This document shows positions 37,813-45,860 of a DNA stretch of 64,000 bases, piece by piece. Position numbers and translations under genes: made by a program. Below the pieces are notes generated by a model. It saw only the letters and a program-made list of their open reading frames with translations, was not told where the DNA came from and ran no database searches. Source of the DNA: Rhodospirillum sp047263945 (GTDB lineage: Bacteria > Pseudomonadota > Alphaproteobacteria > Rhodospirillales > Rhodospirillaceae); NCBI RefSeq assembly GCF_047263945.1, contig NZ_JBLAVB010000010.1, positions 98,214-162,213 on the forward strand, written 5' to 3'. Positions within the stretch are counted from its first letter, which is position 1, and each line of letters opens with the position of its first letter.

Positions 37813-38497
37813 GAACCATTTCCTTCGCCGGTGTCGGGAAGGGGTCGAGCGGCGGGGGGGCTTCATGGTAGACCCCCATGTCTTCTTGAGCCCGGCGAAT
37901 GGCAAGGAGGCTATCGACTTTGCCAGGGTAATCCGCAAGCCATCCGACCGTGACCCCATCGGCGGTCAGTCTGGCGGCTTCCATCGATCCGCCAATGCAG
38001 ATTGATCCCCAAGTTTTTCGCACCTCGCGTTGTTGGACGAGGCAGACCTTTTCCCATTGATCCGGTCGAAGGGCGGTCGGAAAGTTATGTTTCCCAATGG
38101 GCGGGGCCAGATGAACGCCATGGGCATAAATATGCTCCCCGACGTCTTCGCCTCGCGTGCGGATCAGGCGAACGCTTGGGCCTTCGTCGTCCCATTCGGC
38201 GAGTGTTACCCCCGTATCCTGCCCGGCCATGGGCGAGCGTACAATTTCACCAACCGCCCGCTCTAAGTATTTTCTTATGCGCGTGTAAATTTCCTCTTTT
38301 GACAATGCGGATAGAAACAAGTCTTCACAGACATCCCCAACAGAGACAATCCCCCGTGTTGCAATCACCATGCGTAGATCGTCTCTTACCGCAAACTTGC
38401 GTGTTACCGCCGTTGGGTTTCCCTTTACGGTGTATTGCAGGGTGTCCGTGACAAGGAAGACTTCATTTTTTGATAGATGAAAATTAACGATGCTCAT
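37802..38497 (-). CDS. Phage protein with Ntn-hydrolase-like N-terminus (tentative)
   Basis: 231 residues. The N-terminal pattern (VFLVTDTLQY, RKFAVRDDLRMVIATRG) recalls proteasome/HslV-type Ntn hydrolases that open with two beta strands and a DTxx loop; the nucleophile cannot be confirmed. ATGA overlap with the tape-measure gene. It could be a peptidase acting during assembly, or a tail chaperone substitute; uncertain. Confidence 0.45.
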   Translation of the reverse strand: MSIVNFHLSKNEVFLVTDTLQYTVKGNPTAVTRKFAVRDDLRMVIATRGIVSVGDVCEDLFLSALSKEEIYTRIRKYLERAVGEIVRSPMAGQDTGVTLAEWDDEGPSVRLIRTRGEDVGEHIYAHGVHLAPPIGKHNFPTALRPDQWEKVCLVQQREVRKTWGSICIGGSMEAARLTADGVTVGWLADYPGKVDSLLAIRRAQEDMGVYHEAPPPLDPFPTPAKEMVHDW

Positions 38498-39864
38498 CGG
38501 GTGATTACCTCCAATTCTTTGGAAACTTCTTGGCTCAACTCTGCGTTTTCGTCTCCTTCGATAAAGGGCTTTAATGCGCTGTCCAGTTCTTGAGTGCTGC
38601 CCGTGCTTTTAGTTAGAAGATCTTGAGCCGCTGCCATAGCGGTGGAAACCTCGGTCGCATCGGCTCCAGCGGCGGCGGCTTCGTTGATGACTCGCACTTG
38701 CTCGTTGTATGTTTGGATGGCCCTTTCCATTGGAGTGAGCAATCCTTGCTGGACGACTCCGAACGCTTCAAGGGCTTTGGTATGGGCTTCTGTCGTCGCC
38801 GTGGCGTGGGCCTGTAGGTCAGAATAGTTTGACCAATAGGCATCGAAGACGGGGAGTTCTTGGGCGCTATACTTCAGGTCGGCAAGCTGTTCCCTCAAGT
38901 TTCGAAGCGCATCAGGTCCCCGGACCCTCCCGCCTTGAAGCTTTTCTTCAATCGAGGCGATTTGGTCATCGATGGACCGGGGCATTCCCGTGATCGCGTC
39001 CAACGCTTTCGAGGCGGATTGAAGCTCATGGGCGATCCCCTTGGACAGGCCAAGACCGTCATCCAGTTTGACTAGAAGGCGATCCCACGAGTTTGAGAGC
39101 GCCCCGGAAGCTGCGGCTATGGTCGTAGGCATGGCGGAAAACAAGCGGTCGGCTTCGTTTGAAACCTTAAGGAGCGCCTTGAAGATCCTGTCGGCGGACA
39201 GCTCCCCTTCGCTGCCCATTTTCCTAAGTTGGCCAATCGAAACTCCAAGCTCTGCCGCGAGCAATTCGGCCAGCTTTGGCATGTTCTCAAGAATAGATTT
39301 TAGTTCGTCGCCTTGTAGCCGTCCGGACGCAAGCGCTTGGCCCAACTGCATCGCGCCTGCGCTCAGTTCCTGCCCCGACGCTCCAGAAACGGCGCCAAGT
39401 TTCTGGACGGTTTCGACGAGGCGAATTACTTCGTTGTTCGTCGCGCCAATCTGTTTCGCTGCAATTGAGAACCGGACAAAAGACCCGGCTGTATCTTTCA
39501 TTGCCACGCCAGTTTTTGAAGACACGGCTGCCAATTGGTCGAATACGGCCTTCGCGCTATTCAAGCTTCCCGTCGAAGCCGCAATCTTTCCAACTGCCTT
39601 GTTATATTCGTCTCCAGCTTTGGCAATCTTGGAAATGGCGGCACCCGCAGCCACCGCCGACGCTGTGATGACAAGACCATGCTTGCTAAGGACCCGTTCA
39701 ACCCCAGCGGCGGCGCGCCCCCACGCGGTGTCATAATCGCGCAGGCGTCGACGAGTGCGACGGTCGAAATCATCAAGACGATCATCAGCGCGGCCAAGTT
39801 CGGTGCGCAAGCGCGTTGTGTCGGCTTCAATGCGGAGGAGGATATCTTCAACGTTAGCGGCCAT
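38494..39864 (-). CDS. Phage tape measure protein (short)
   Basis: 456 residues. N-terminal coiled coil (VEDILLRIEADTTRLRTELGRADDRLD), hydrophobic patch (VITASAVAAGAAISKIAKAGDEYNKAVGKIAAS) and the lambda H/TMP_3-type core (GQELSAGAMQLGQALASGRLQGDELKSI region; NMPKLAELLAAELGVS). Tape measure length sets tail length, and 456 residues would imply a short tail. No major tail protein, chaperone pair or baseplate gene follows, so the tail module is incomplete. Confidence 0.8.
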   Translation of the reverse strand: MAANVEDILLRIEADTTRLRTELGRADDRLDDFDRRTRRRLRDYDTAWGRAAAGVERVLSKHGLVITASAVAAGAAISKIAKAGDEYNKAVGKIAASTGSLNSAKAVFDQLAAVSSKTGVAMKDTAGSFVRFSIAAKQIGATNNEVIRLVETVQKLGAVSGASGQELSAGAMQLGQALASGRLQGDELKSILENMPKLAELLAAELGVSIGQLRKMGSEGELSADRIFKALLKVSNEADRLFSAMPTTIAAASGALSNSWDRLLVKLDDGLGLSKGIAHELQSASKALDAITGMPRSIDDQIASIEEKLQGGRVRGPDALRNLREQLADLKYSAQELPVFDAYWSNYSDLQAHATATTEAHTKALEAFGVVQQGLLTPMERAIQTYNEQVRVINEAAAAGADATEVSTAMAAAQDLLTKSTGSTQELDSALKPFIEGDENAELSQEVSKELEVITR

Positions 39865-39869
39865 TTTTG

Positions 39870-40445
39870 TTAGTCCTCCTGGATTTCATCGACCAAACCC
39901 CAGACGAACGCTTGCCGCCCGTCGATTGTCAGATTGCCCCCCATGCGGTCGCGCCATGTAGCCACGGTTCCGCCGGTCGCCCTGGCCAGGGTCTCGGCCA
40001 TTTCTTCGTCTGCCTCTTCGAGAATTCGCGCACGGGTTCGAAGGTCTGTTGCGGTCCAGCGTTCGGGGTGGGTCTTCGCGTCAAACGCGGCGTTGTGAAT
40101 TGTAAAAAGTGACCGAGGGCGGGCCGTTCGATAGTCGCACGCGGACAGGATCATGAGCGCGGCGCTATGACAGGCGCCCAGAACCTCTACTCCGGCGCTT
40201 GAAGTCTTGCGGCGTATCGCTGTGGCGATTTCTTTAGCTTGACCGAGATCCCCGCCAAGGGAATCAATTCTAAGGGACAACGCGGGGAAACGGTGCGCAG
40301 TTAAAAGGCGGGTTACTTTATCCGCTTCGATGCCGCCGGGTCGTCCGATTTCGCCGCGCAAGGTCAGTTCCAGGGCGGGCAGGGCACCGGAATTGCGAAG
40401 GAGGGACAAGGCGCGATCAAAGCGCGGGCGGCGGGGATCGGTCAT
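39870..40445 (-). CDS. ClpP-like serine protease, phage type
   Basis: 191 residues. Clp/crotonase fold: SLRIDSLGGDLGQAKEIATAI, nucleophile Ser in LGACHSAALMI, His in SLFTIHNAAF. Phages use ClpP-like proteases for capsid or scaffold processing, but no capsid gene is present in element 1. ATG 40445 overlaps the preceding stop by 4 bp. Confidence 0.78.
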   Translation of the reverse strand: MTDPRRPRFDRALSLLRNSGALPALELTLRGEIGRPGGIEADKVTRLLTAHRFPALSLRIDSLGGDLGQAKEIATAIRRKTSSAGVEVLGACHSAALMILSACDYRTARPRSLFTIHNAAFDAKTHPERWTATDLRTRARILEEADEEMAETLARATGGTVATWRDRMGGNLTIDGRQAFVWGLVDEIQED

Positions 40446-40738
40446 CCTTTGGCCCAGACCCATTTTCCGCGTGGGCGGAGCCAATTCAGCAAGAGGCTTC
40501 GTTGTAGGTCGTATAGCGCCGTGCGCTGACGAAGTACTTCTTCCGTCACCGGCGGCCCATCGACCCATTCGGGGGGAATTTCGGCCTGGGAAATTTCCGG
40601 ATCGTCGGCGATCCCCGGATAGAGCGTCTCAATAAACGCAGCCTCAACGGCGGTAGTTTGGGCCAGTGCCCACCCATCCGGGCAAATGGATTTCGCCGTC
40701 TGGGGCTCAATGATAGGCAAATCCTCATTTGAACTCAT
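40442..40738 (-). CDS. Small acidic phage protein, unknown
   Basis: 98 residues, with GWALAQTTAVEAAFIETLYPG and LYDLQRSLLLNWLRPRG. Unrecognised. GAGGAT lies upstream of ATG 40738. Coupled to the protease gene. Confidence 0.55.
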   Translation of the reverse strand: MSSNEDLPIIEPQTAKSICPDGWALAQTTAVEAAFIETLYPGIADDPEISQAEIPPEWVDGPPVTEEVLRQRTALYDLQRSLLLNWLRPRGKWVWAKG

Positions 40739-40761
40739 TTTTTTATCCTCAATTTGTGTAA

Positions 40762-40791
40762 TCGGGACCCCGTGGAGCATCGGGGTCCCGA
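40762..40791 (-). terminator. Strong hairpin between late genes
   Basis: TCGGGACCCCG and CGGGGTCCCGA, a perfect 11-bp stem with 8-nt loop, in the gap between the 170-aa and 98-aa genes. There is no U-run after it, so an attenuator or processing site is as likely as a terminator. Confidence 0.5.
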
Positions 40792-40840
40792 TGCACAGCC
40801 CGGCTTGTTATGTTCCCGCCGGTGCCGGGCTCTTCGCTCT

Positions 40841-41353
40841 TCACGCAAGCGCGTTCCGAATTGCTTTTGTTGCGATCTGGATTTCTCTGGCGGATTTCAT
40901 CTGGCGGGGAGTCGCAAGCCCGCCGTTGCGCTCCGCATGCTCTTGCATTTCCTTGAGAATTTCGGCGGCACCTTCGATTTGCTCCAGGGCTTGGAGGATG
41001 ATCCCCTCGGCACTTTCTGACACGGGGGCTATGCTTTCCCGGTAGATCGGAGAAAACTTTTTCCGCTCTGCGACCAAATGCGCACGGGCCGTGTGAATCA
41101 TTCGGTCCACGGCTTCCAGCTCCGTCTCGCGTGCGGCGATTATCTCCGCCTTTTTCGGGGCGTTTGGGTCGAGATAAATGGCTTCTTGCAAACGTTCGAC
41201 GGCTCCCGTCCGGGCCTCGCGATGCTCGCGGAGGGTGGCTTCCGCAGCCCGCAACGTCGAAGGTTTGGGCGCGGGCTTGGCCATTGCGCGGAGGCTGGAG
41301 AGGGCAGTGTCGAGAGGCGGGGACTCAGGGGGTGATTTCTTTTTAACAAACAT
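40841..41353 (-). CDS. Helical phage protein, unknown
   Basis: 170 residues, long helical middle (LRAAEATLREHREARTGAVERLQEAI) and C-terminal coiled coil; looks like a scaffold or small structural protein but no family is recognised. ATG 41353 has GGAGA upstream; an in-frame extension to 41494 is possible but unlikely. Confidence 0.55.
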   Translation of the reverse strand: MFVKKKSPPESPPLDTALSSLRAMAKPAPKPSTLRAAEATLREHREARTGAVERLQEAIYLDPNAPKKAEIIAARETELEAVDRMIHTARAHLVAERKKFSPIYRESIAPVSESAEGIILQALEQIEGAAEILKEMQEHAERNGGLATPRQMKSAREIQIATKAIRNALA

Positions 41354-41421
41354 CGGCGGGTCTCCTTCAAGGAGATAATCCAACGAAAATGTTTGCAGTC
41401 GCCACCCCAAGAGTTGCAAGC

Positions 41422-41841
41422 CTAACTTTTTATTATTTCTGCTAACTGTCGTTTCTTCGGCCAAGAGTTTCCCCGCTTTGTCGTGGGGGCCCATCCCTGA
41501 ATACTTGAAACTCTCTCGGAAAATTCAGAAAATTCTTCATCCGTTAATTCTGGGGCGGCATCGCATCTGGCTAACCGCCGTTTTGCGTCCCCAAATGCCC
41601 CCAGAAGAATCGCCAACCGATTATCGGAGATTCCGGGAACGGCGGCGCGAATATCCGACGCTAAGATGCGGATCTCATCATCCCGCATTGATCGCGCTAG
41701 CTCGGCGGGAAGGTCGGCGGGGAGAACTTGCCGTAAGATCGCCCAAGCCTGGGGATCACCGTCTCGCGCACGCTCCACCAGCCGGTCAAGCGCTGCACAG
41801 GCAAAAAAACGCCCGGTTCCAATCCATGTTTCGAACTCCAT
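41422..41841 (-). CDS. Phage protein of unknown function
   Basis: 139 residues, acidic, with AALDRLVERARDGDPQAWAILRQVLPADLPAELARSM (helical). No domain recognised. GGAG lies upstream of ATG 41841. Between DUF2786 and the late genes. Confidence 0.55.
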   Translation of the reverse strand: MEFETWIGTGRFFACAALDRLVERARDGDPQAWAILRQVLPADLPAELARSMRDDEIRILASDIRAAVPGISDNRLAILLGAFGDAKRRLARCDAAPELTDEEFSEFSERVSSIQGWAPTTKRGNSWPKKRQLAEIIKS

Positions 41842-41896
41842 GACTCACTCCAAATTTATCTTTCAGAAAGTTTTATTCGCGGGTGTGAAAATTTGA

Positions 41897-42994
41897 CTAC
41901 CCCACCGGTCTGCTAGCCATCGGCCCGGAGGAATTTCCCCCCCCCCTCCGGAGGGACCCGACGGTCGATGGGCTTGCACCAACCGCCCGCGCAATGGCCC
42001 GGTCGGACCACCCGACGGTGTTTGGGTCGGACAGCATGGCGACGATCCGCGCTCGACGCTCGGTTGCCGTGAGAGGGCGTCCAGAATGGACGGGGGTTTC
42101 CGCGTTCGGTCCGTCCTGTGAATTTGCAGGACGGTAGTGTCCATTCTGGACGGTGGCATTCCCTTGCACGACCAGGGTACGGAAGGCGCCCAGGATGGAC
42201 GGCAGGGCATCGGATGCCGACGCCATGTCATGTGCCTCCGCCGCATATTCCAGACGCACCAGCAAGTCATCCATGGTGACGATGGGCAGTTCGGTTTCCC
42301 AAAGCCTCCGAACCAGTTCCCACCGATAAGCAGCGGGGAGGTCTAGTTGCCCATCGCCCCAGCATTCCAAGGCGTGGCAAATTTCGTCGTTGCGGGCCTC
42401 CCAGTATTGGGCCTCTTCCCGTGCTTCTCGGATCGTCGTCGGCAGGGGGAGGGCGGCTTCAATGGCGGCGCGGCACTCGGGGGGCGGCTTGCTTTTGAAG
42501 TCGTGAGGCGCCCACCCACCCATACGCTGGTGCCAACGTCCGGCAAGCTGGTCGAATTCTTCGGTGGGCTCGTTTGGGCTTTCCAGCCAGGGCAAGGCCG
42601 CTTCGTGCAACGTTTGCTCCCTGTCGTTCCGAGCGATGGCCGCTTCCTCGCTCCCGTACTTCTCCAGGACGGCGGCTCGGGCCGCTGCATACCGTTGGCG
42701 CTCCGCCTCGCGCATTTTGGTTTGGTGGGCCTTGTAGGATTCATAGGCTTCACGACTTTCCCAGGTGAAGCCGCCCTTGGAATATCCCTTCGGCTTGGGC
42801 GGCTGGTACTCGTAGTAACCACCATGTGCGGGGGCGGGCTCGGTGCGGGACGGCGAGACACTGGACGCCACGTCCTTGAAGTCCAACCCCTCCGCCTTGA
42901 GCATCTTGTTCGCCATCCGCAGGGCAGACAGGGCCTCCGCGTCATTGTCGGATGACGCCAGCGCCAGCAGCTTGGAAAGTTTATCGTGGTTCAT
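41897..42994 (-). CDS. DUF2786 protein with C-terminal helix-turn-helix (element 1 copy)
   Basis: 365 residues. N-terminal DUF2786 (MNHDKLSKLLALASSDNDAEA), a central variable part, and a C-terminal helix-turn-helix (SDRAIARAVGASPSTVG). A second copy of identical length and very high similarity is in element 2 (57089-58186). The coding region contains a nested inverted repeat (42079-42151). It lies between the iterons and the late genes, so it may control replication or late expression (inference). Confidence 0.75.
   Translation of the reverse strand: MNHDKLSKLLALASSDNDAEALSALRMANKMLKAEGLDFKDVASSVSPSRTEPAPAHGGYYEYQPPKPKGYSKGGFTWESREAYESYKAHQTKMREAERQRYAAARAAVLEKYGSEEAAIARNDREQTLHEAALPWLESPNEPTEEFDQLAGRWHQRMGGWAPHDFKSKPPPECRAAIEAALPLPTTIREAREEAQYWEARNDEICHALECWGDGQLDLPAAYRWELVRRLWETELPIVTMDDLLVRLEYAAEAHDMASASDALPSILGAFRTLVVQGNATVQNGHYRPANSQDGPNAETPVHSGRPLTATERRARIVAMLSDPNTVGWSDRAIARAVGASPSTVGSLRRGGGNSSGPMASRPVG
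42079..42151. repeat. Nested inverted repeat inside the DUF2786 gene
   Basis: GTCCAGAATGGAC (42079-42091) is the exact inverse of 42139-42151; inside, CCGTCCTG (42111-42118) is the inverse of 42127-42134. The outer arms recur in the element 2 gene at 57271-57283 and 57331-57343 with one mismatch. Confidence 0.75.
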
Positions 42995-43027
42995 TTTCCG
43001 GTCCCTTCAAGGACGCAGCGCGACAGG

Positions 43028-43124
43028 CGTGACACTCGTGACAGTCCTTAAGGACACTGTCACGTATGTCACGCTACGCCCCCGTGACACTGCGTCACTG
43101 TCATGTACTGTCACGGTTGTCACG
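43028..43124. repeat. Iteron cluster TGTCACG beside repA, candidate origin of element 1
   Basis: Eight TGTCACG-type heptamers in about 100 bp: forward at 43058, 43067, 43099 (TGTCATG), 43109, 43118; inverted (CGTGACA) at 43028, 43037, 43083. Spacing is often 9-10 bp. A palindrome GTCCTTAAGGAC sits in the middle. The last copy overlaps the end of repA. This is the classic placement of iterons recognised by a Rep protein. Confidence 0.75.
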
Positions 43125-44232
43125 CCTTCCACATCCAATCGCCGTGGCCCCGGATATATCCCTTGTTATCAAGGGCATCCCAGATCCGTTTCCACTGTGT
43201 GCGCTCGGTTGCTTGGCTGCTCGCGTCTGTCACGCTTGCCACTTTCAGGGCTTCACGGAAATCATTCCGCTTACATAACGTAACATTCGGAACATTGGGG
43301 TTTTGCGGTTGCCTGACACCTCTTTCCGCAAGAACATTATTGAGAACGTCGATCGCCCGATGCTCTTTTTGAGAGGGCTTCGGCTTCGGATTCACGGATT
43401 GATCGGACGCCAGGACAACGCAGCTTGTCACCGGTTTGCCCCGGGTGTTTTGCCCGACCGTCACGGCCTCAAGAGAGAACGCGAACTCGCCCTTGGTCTC
43501 CATGTCTCGCTGTTTCGTGACCTTGGCGCAGGACAACCCAAGGCCTTTGTCCCGGGTCACTTCGATTTCCGTATCCGTCGCCGCCCGCAAAAGGCTATGC
43601 CCTCGCGCGCCCGCCGCTCGGTCCTTACCGCTATGGTGGACGAACATGACATGCGCGCCGGTCTCAGACCGAATGCGATCCGCATTGCGAACAAGGGCCC
43701 CCATGTCCTCGCTCGCGTTCTCGTTGCCCCCCGCGATGACTCGGGACAGGGTGTCCAAAACGATCAGTCGGACGGGCGATTCCGCGAGGCCGGTAAGCTG
43801 TTCGATCAGGGGGCCGGTGTCCGCGTCCGGGTCGAGAAGGTCCAGAGAGGCCCCCAACAGGGCAAAGGGAATCCGGCCCGCGATTCGATGGTGTTGCCGG
43901 AACGCGGCGAGACGGTTGCGCGCGCCGAAGCCACCCTCCGCAGCAACGTAAACGACGGTGCCCGCGTCAACGGCCTTGTCGCGCCAGGGACGGCCAAGTG
44001 CCACATGAAGCGCCAAGTCAAAGGCAAAGAACGTTTTCCCACAGTTGCTTTCGCCGTAGACCACAGAAAGAGCCCCGTCGGCTAAAACATCTTCAACGAA
44101 GTCCACTGTTTCAAGGGCTGGCTGTACTTCATCGAACCAGACAAGAGGAAATCGTCCCTTTATTTCAACACCCGGGGGGCGGAATCGCTCGATGCGAGCG
44201 CCTCCGCTTTTCAAGGTTTCCTCTGGGGTCAT
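43120..44232 (-). CDS. RepA-like AAA_25 ATPase (replicative helicase type)
   Basis: 370 residues. Walker A GESNCGKTFFAFD (about 57-69), Walker B VRLIVLDTLSRVIAGG, and the downstream VMFVHHSGKDRAAGARGHS of hexameric RecA-fold RepA helicases. C-terminal DNA-binding tail. ATG 44232 overlaps the primase stop (ATGA). With the primase and iterons it forms a replication module. Confidence 0.85.
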   Translation of the reverse strand: MTPEETLKSGGARIERFRPPGVEIKGRFPLVWFDEVQPALETVDFVEDVLADGALSVVYGESNCGKTFFAFDLALHVALGRPWRDKAVDAGTVVYVAAEGGFGARNRLAAFRQHHRIAGRIPFALLGASLDLLDPDADTGPLIEQLTGLAESPVRLIVLDTLSRVIAGGNENASEDMGALVRNADRIRSETGAHVMFVHHSGKDRAAGARGHSLLRAATDTEIEVTRDKGLGLSCAKVTKQRDMETKGEFAFSLEAVTVGQNTRGKPVTSCVVLASDQSVNPKPKPSQKEHRAIDVLNNVLAERGVRQPQNPNVPNVTLCKRNDFREALKVASVTDASSQATERTQWKRIWDALDNKGYIRGHGDWMWKA

Positions 44233-45230
44233 GCGATGGCGCCCCCCCATAGGTCATTAAAATCAGACAAGTGGGCGGGAGGAGTGATTATCGATGCCTC
44301 ACAGCCATGATTTACCCATCGGCCCGCGCACTCCCGGGCGGCAACCTGCCCGGCTTTTCCGGTGTCAGCGAAAATCGTTAGAGATTGGATCCCCCGGAGA
44401 ACGGGAAACTTAGCGATACCCCCGGCGGACCCGGCGGCCCATAGGGGCTCCCAGCCAACACCAATGACGGCGAGACCCGTTTCGATGCCCTCGGAGAGCC
44501 CCAACCCACGGGTTACGTCATCGTCGCGGTTGAGCCGAATAACGCCAGCGGAACCCAACATCATTTTGTTTGGGCCATCCGCCTTCCCGGCGCCGTCTGG
44601 TTTTAGGAAGGTTCGATGGACACCCGCTGGTTCGTTACTAACGACATCGGTCATCCGCGCCAGCATCCCGGGTAGGCGCTCCGCACCCCTGGGGCAACCC
44701 GGGTGAAAACGGAGAATGTCGGGGTCCGGCGGAAGAGACAATCCGCGCGAGGCAAGGTATGTCTCAACCAGCGTTCCCTTCACCGGGGATCCCTCTTGCC
44801 AGACCCTGCGAGCGGCATCGATCCTGTCCGGGGCTGGAGACGGTTCTCGGGGCTCGCGGACTGGACGGTCCTGCCGGGGCAAGGGGGTGTCCAAATTGGC
44901 CCCCAGCCATTCGAGCGCGTCTCGACCAGTCAAGCCCATCTCGCGTCGAATTAGGTCAAGAACTCCCCCGCCGTCACCGGCCTCATGATCGCACCAGACG
45001 CCTTTCCGAATATCAACGGAAAGGGATCCATGTCGACCGTACCGCCAATCCCATTTGGTTGAGACCGCTCGGTTCGGGTCTCCAAAGAGGTGCCGCGCCG
45101 TTTCGGCCATGTGCTGGCCCAGCCCTTGACTTTCCAGGCACTCGGGGATAACGTTCCGGGTAATGAAGCTTGAGTGATTCCCCCGGATCTCGGTTGCCGC
45201 CGAGGCCGGGGTTCTTCGTTTTTGGATCAT
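44229..45230 (-). CDS. Phage/plasmid primase with TOPRIM domain
   Basis: 333 residues. N-terminal CHC2-related part (WRYGRHGSLSVDIRKGVWCDHEAGDGGGVLDLI), then TOPRIM: GLGLSEGIETGLAVIG (catalytic Glu) and LTIFADTGKAGQVAAR, with Asp at the metal site. Probably makes primers for element replication. Overlaps both neighbours by 4 bp. Confidence 0.85.
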   Translation of the reverse strand: MIQKRRTPASAATEIRGNHSSFITRNVIPECLESQGLGQHMAETARHLFGDPNRAVSTKWDWRYGRHGSLSVDIRKGVWCDHEAGDGGGVLDLIRREMGLTGRDALEWLGANLDTPLPRQDRPVREPREPSPAPDRIDAARRVWQEGSPVKGTLVETYLASRGLSLPPDPDILRFHPGCPRGAERLPGMLARMTDVVSNEPAGVHRTFLKPDGAGKADGPNKMMLGSAGVIRLNRDDDVTRGLGLSEGIETGLAVIGVGWEPLWAAGSAGGIAKFPVLRGIQSLTIFADTGKAGQVAARECAGRWVNHGCEASIITPPAHLSDFNDLWGGAIA

Positions 45231-45448
45231 GCCGCGTCTCCACCAAGAGTATTGGCGCGGGCCTTGATTTTATCCCGGATCCAGGCTTCAAGGTCGCTCT
45301 CGAGGTAGAGCACCCGGTTGGAAAATTTGTAATGAACCGGACCTCCTCCGGTGCATGCCAGCTTTCCAAGGGTGTTTGGGGAATATGGAATCCCTCGACC
45401 GCTCAGGTAGTCAGACGCTTCAACGCGGCTCAGATACTTCTCGCTCAT
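45227..45448 (-). CDS. AlpA-like DNA-binding protein, start of the replication operon
   Basis: 73 residues. YLSRVEASDYLSGRGIPYSPNTLGKLA then VLYLESDLEAWI: helix-turn-helix of the AlpA/excisionase type. AGGAG precedes ATG 45448. It heads the alpA-primase-repA operon as in PICIs. Confidence 0.75.
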   Translation of the reverse strand: MSEKYLSRVEASDYLSGRGIPYSPNTLGKLACTGGGPVHYKFSNRVLYLESDLEAWIRDKIKARANTLGGDAA

Positions 45449-45860
45449 GGTCCATTCTCCTGACTTGGACAACAAAAAAGGCGCGAGCCTTGCGGCGCGC
45501 GCCTGTGGACAGAAGGACGCGCCTATCGGCTCGGCGTAAACGCCAATTCCGTCAGGGCTTCCTCCGAGAACCCACCGTTGACCGGTGGGAGTGTCGCCAT
45601 TTTTCTCGCGACATGTCGGTTATCCCGCACCTTTAGCGCGTGGATACCAACTTACTAAACACTATATATTGTGCCTCAGGGTGTCGTCAACACCATTTGT
45701 GGGACAAGCTTACTCTTCGCTCCCCCGGGGCACCTCGGGCGAAAAAGAAAAGCCTGCCACGGCGGAAACCGGGCAGGCTTTTGACGCAACAATGCAATCT
45801 AGTAATAACTATGCCTTAAAGGTCCCCGCCTGTCAATTCATGTCTTTAGAGAGGAAGATT
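45449..45860. other. Intergenic between integrase and the alpA operon
   Basis: 412 bp. Holds the presumed promoter for the alpA operon, a small hairpin CCCACCG-TTGA-CCGGTGGG (45571-45589), and the integrase terminator (45748-45782). No gene seen. Confidence 0.5.
45748..45782. terminator. Bidirectional terminator downstream of the integrase
   Basis: AAAAGCCTGCC and GGCAGGCTTTT, 11-bp complementary arms with 13-nt loop and A/T runs on both sides, 79 nt after the integrase stop. Confidence 0.85.
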
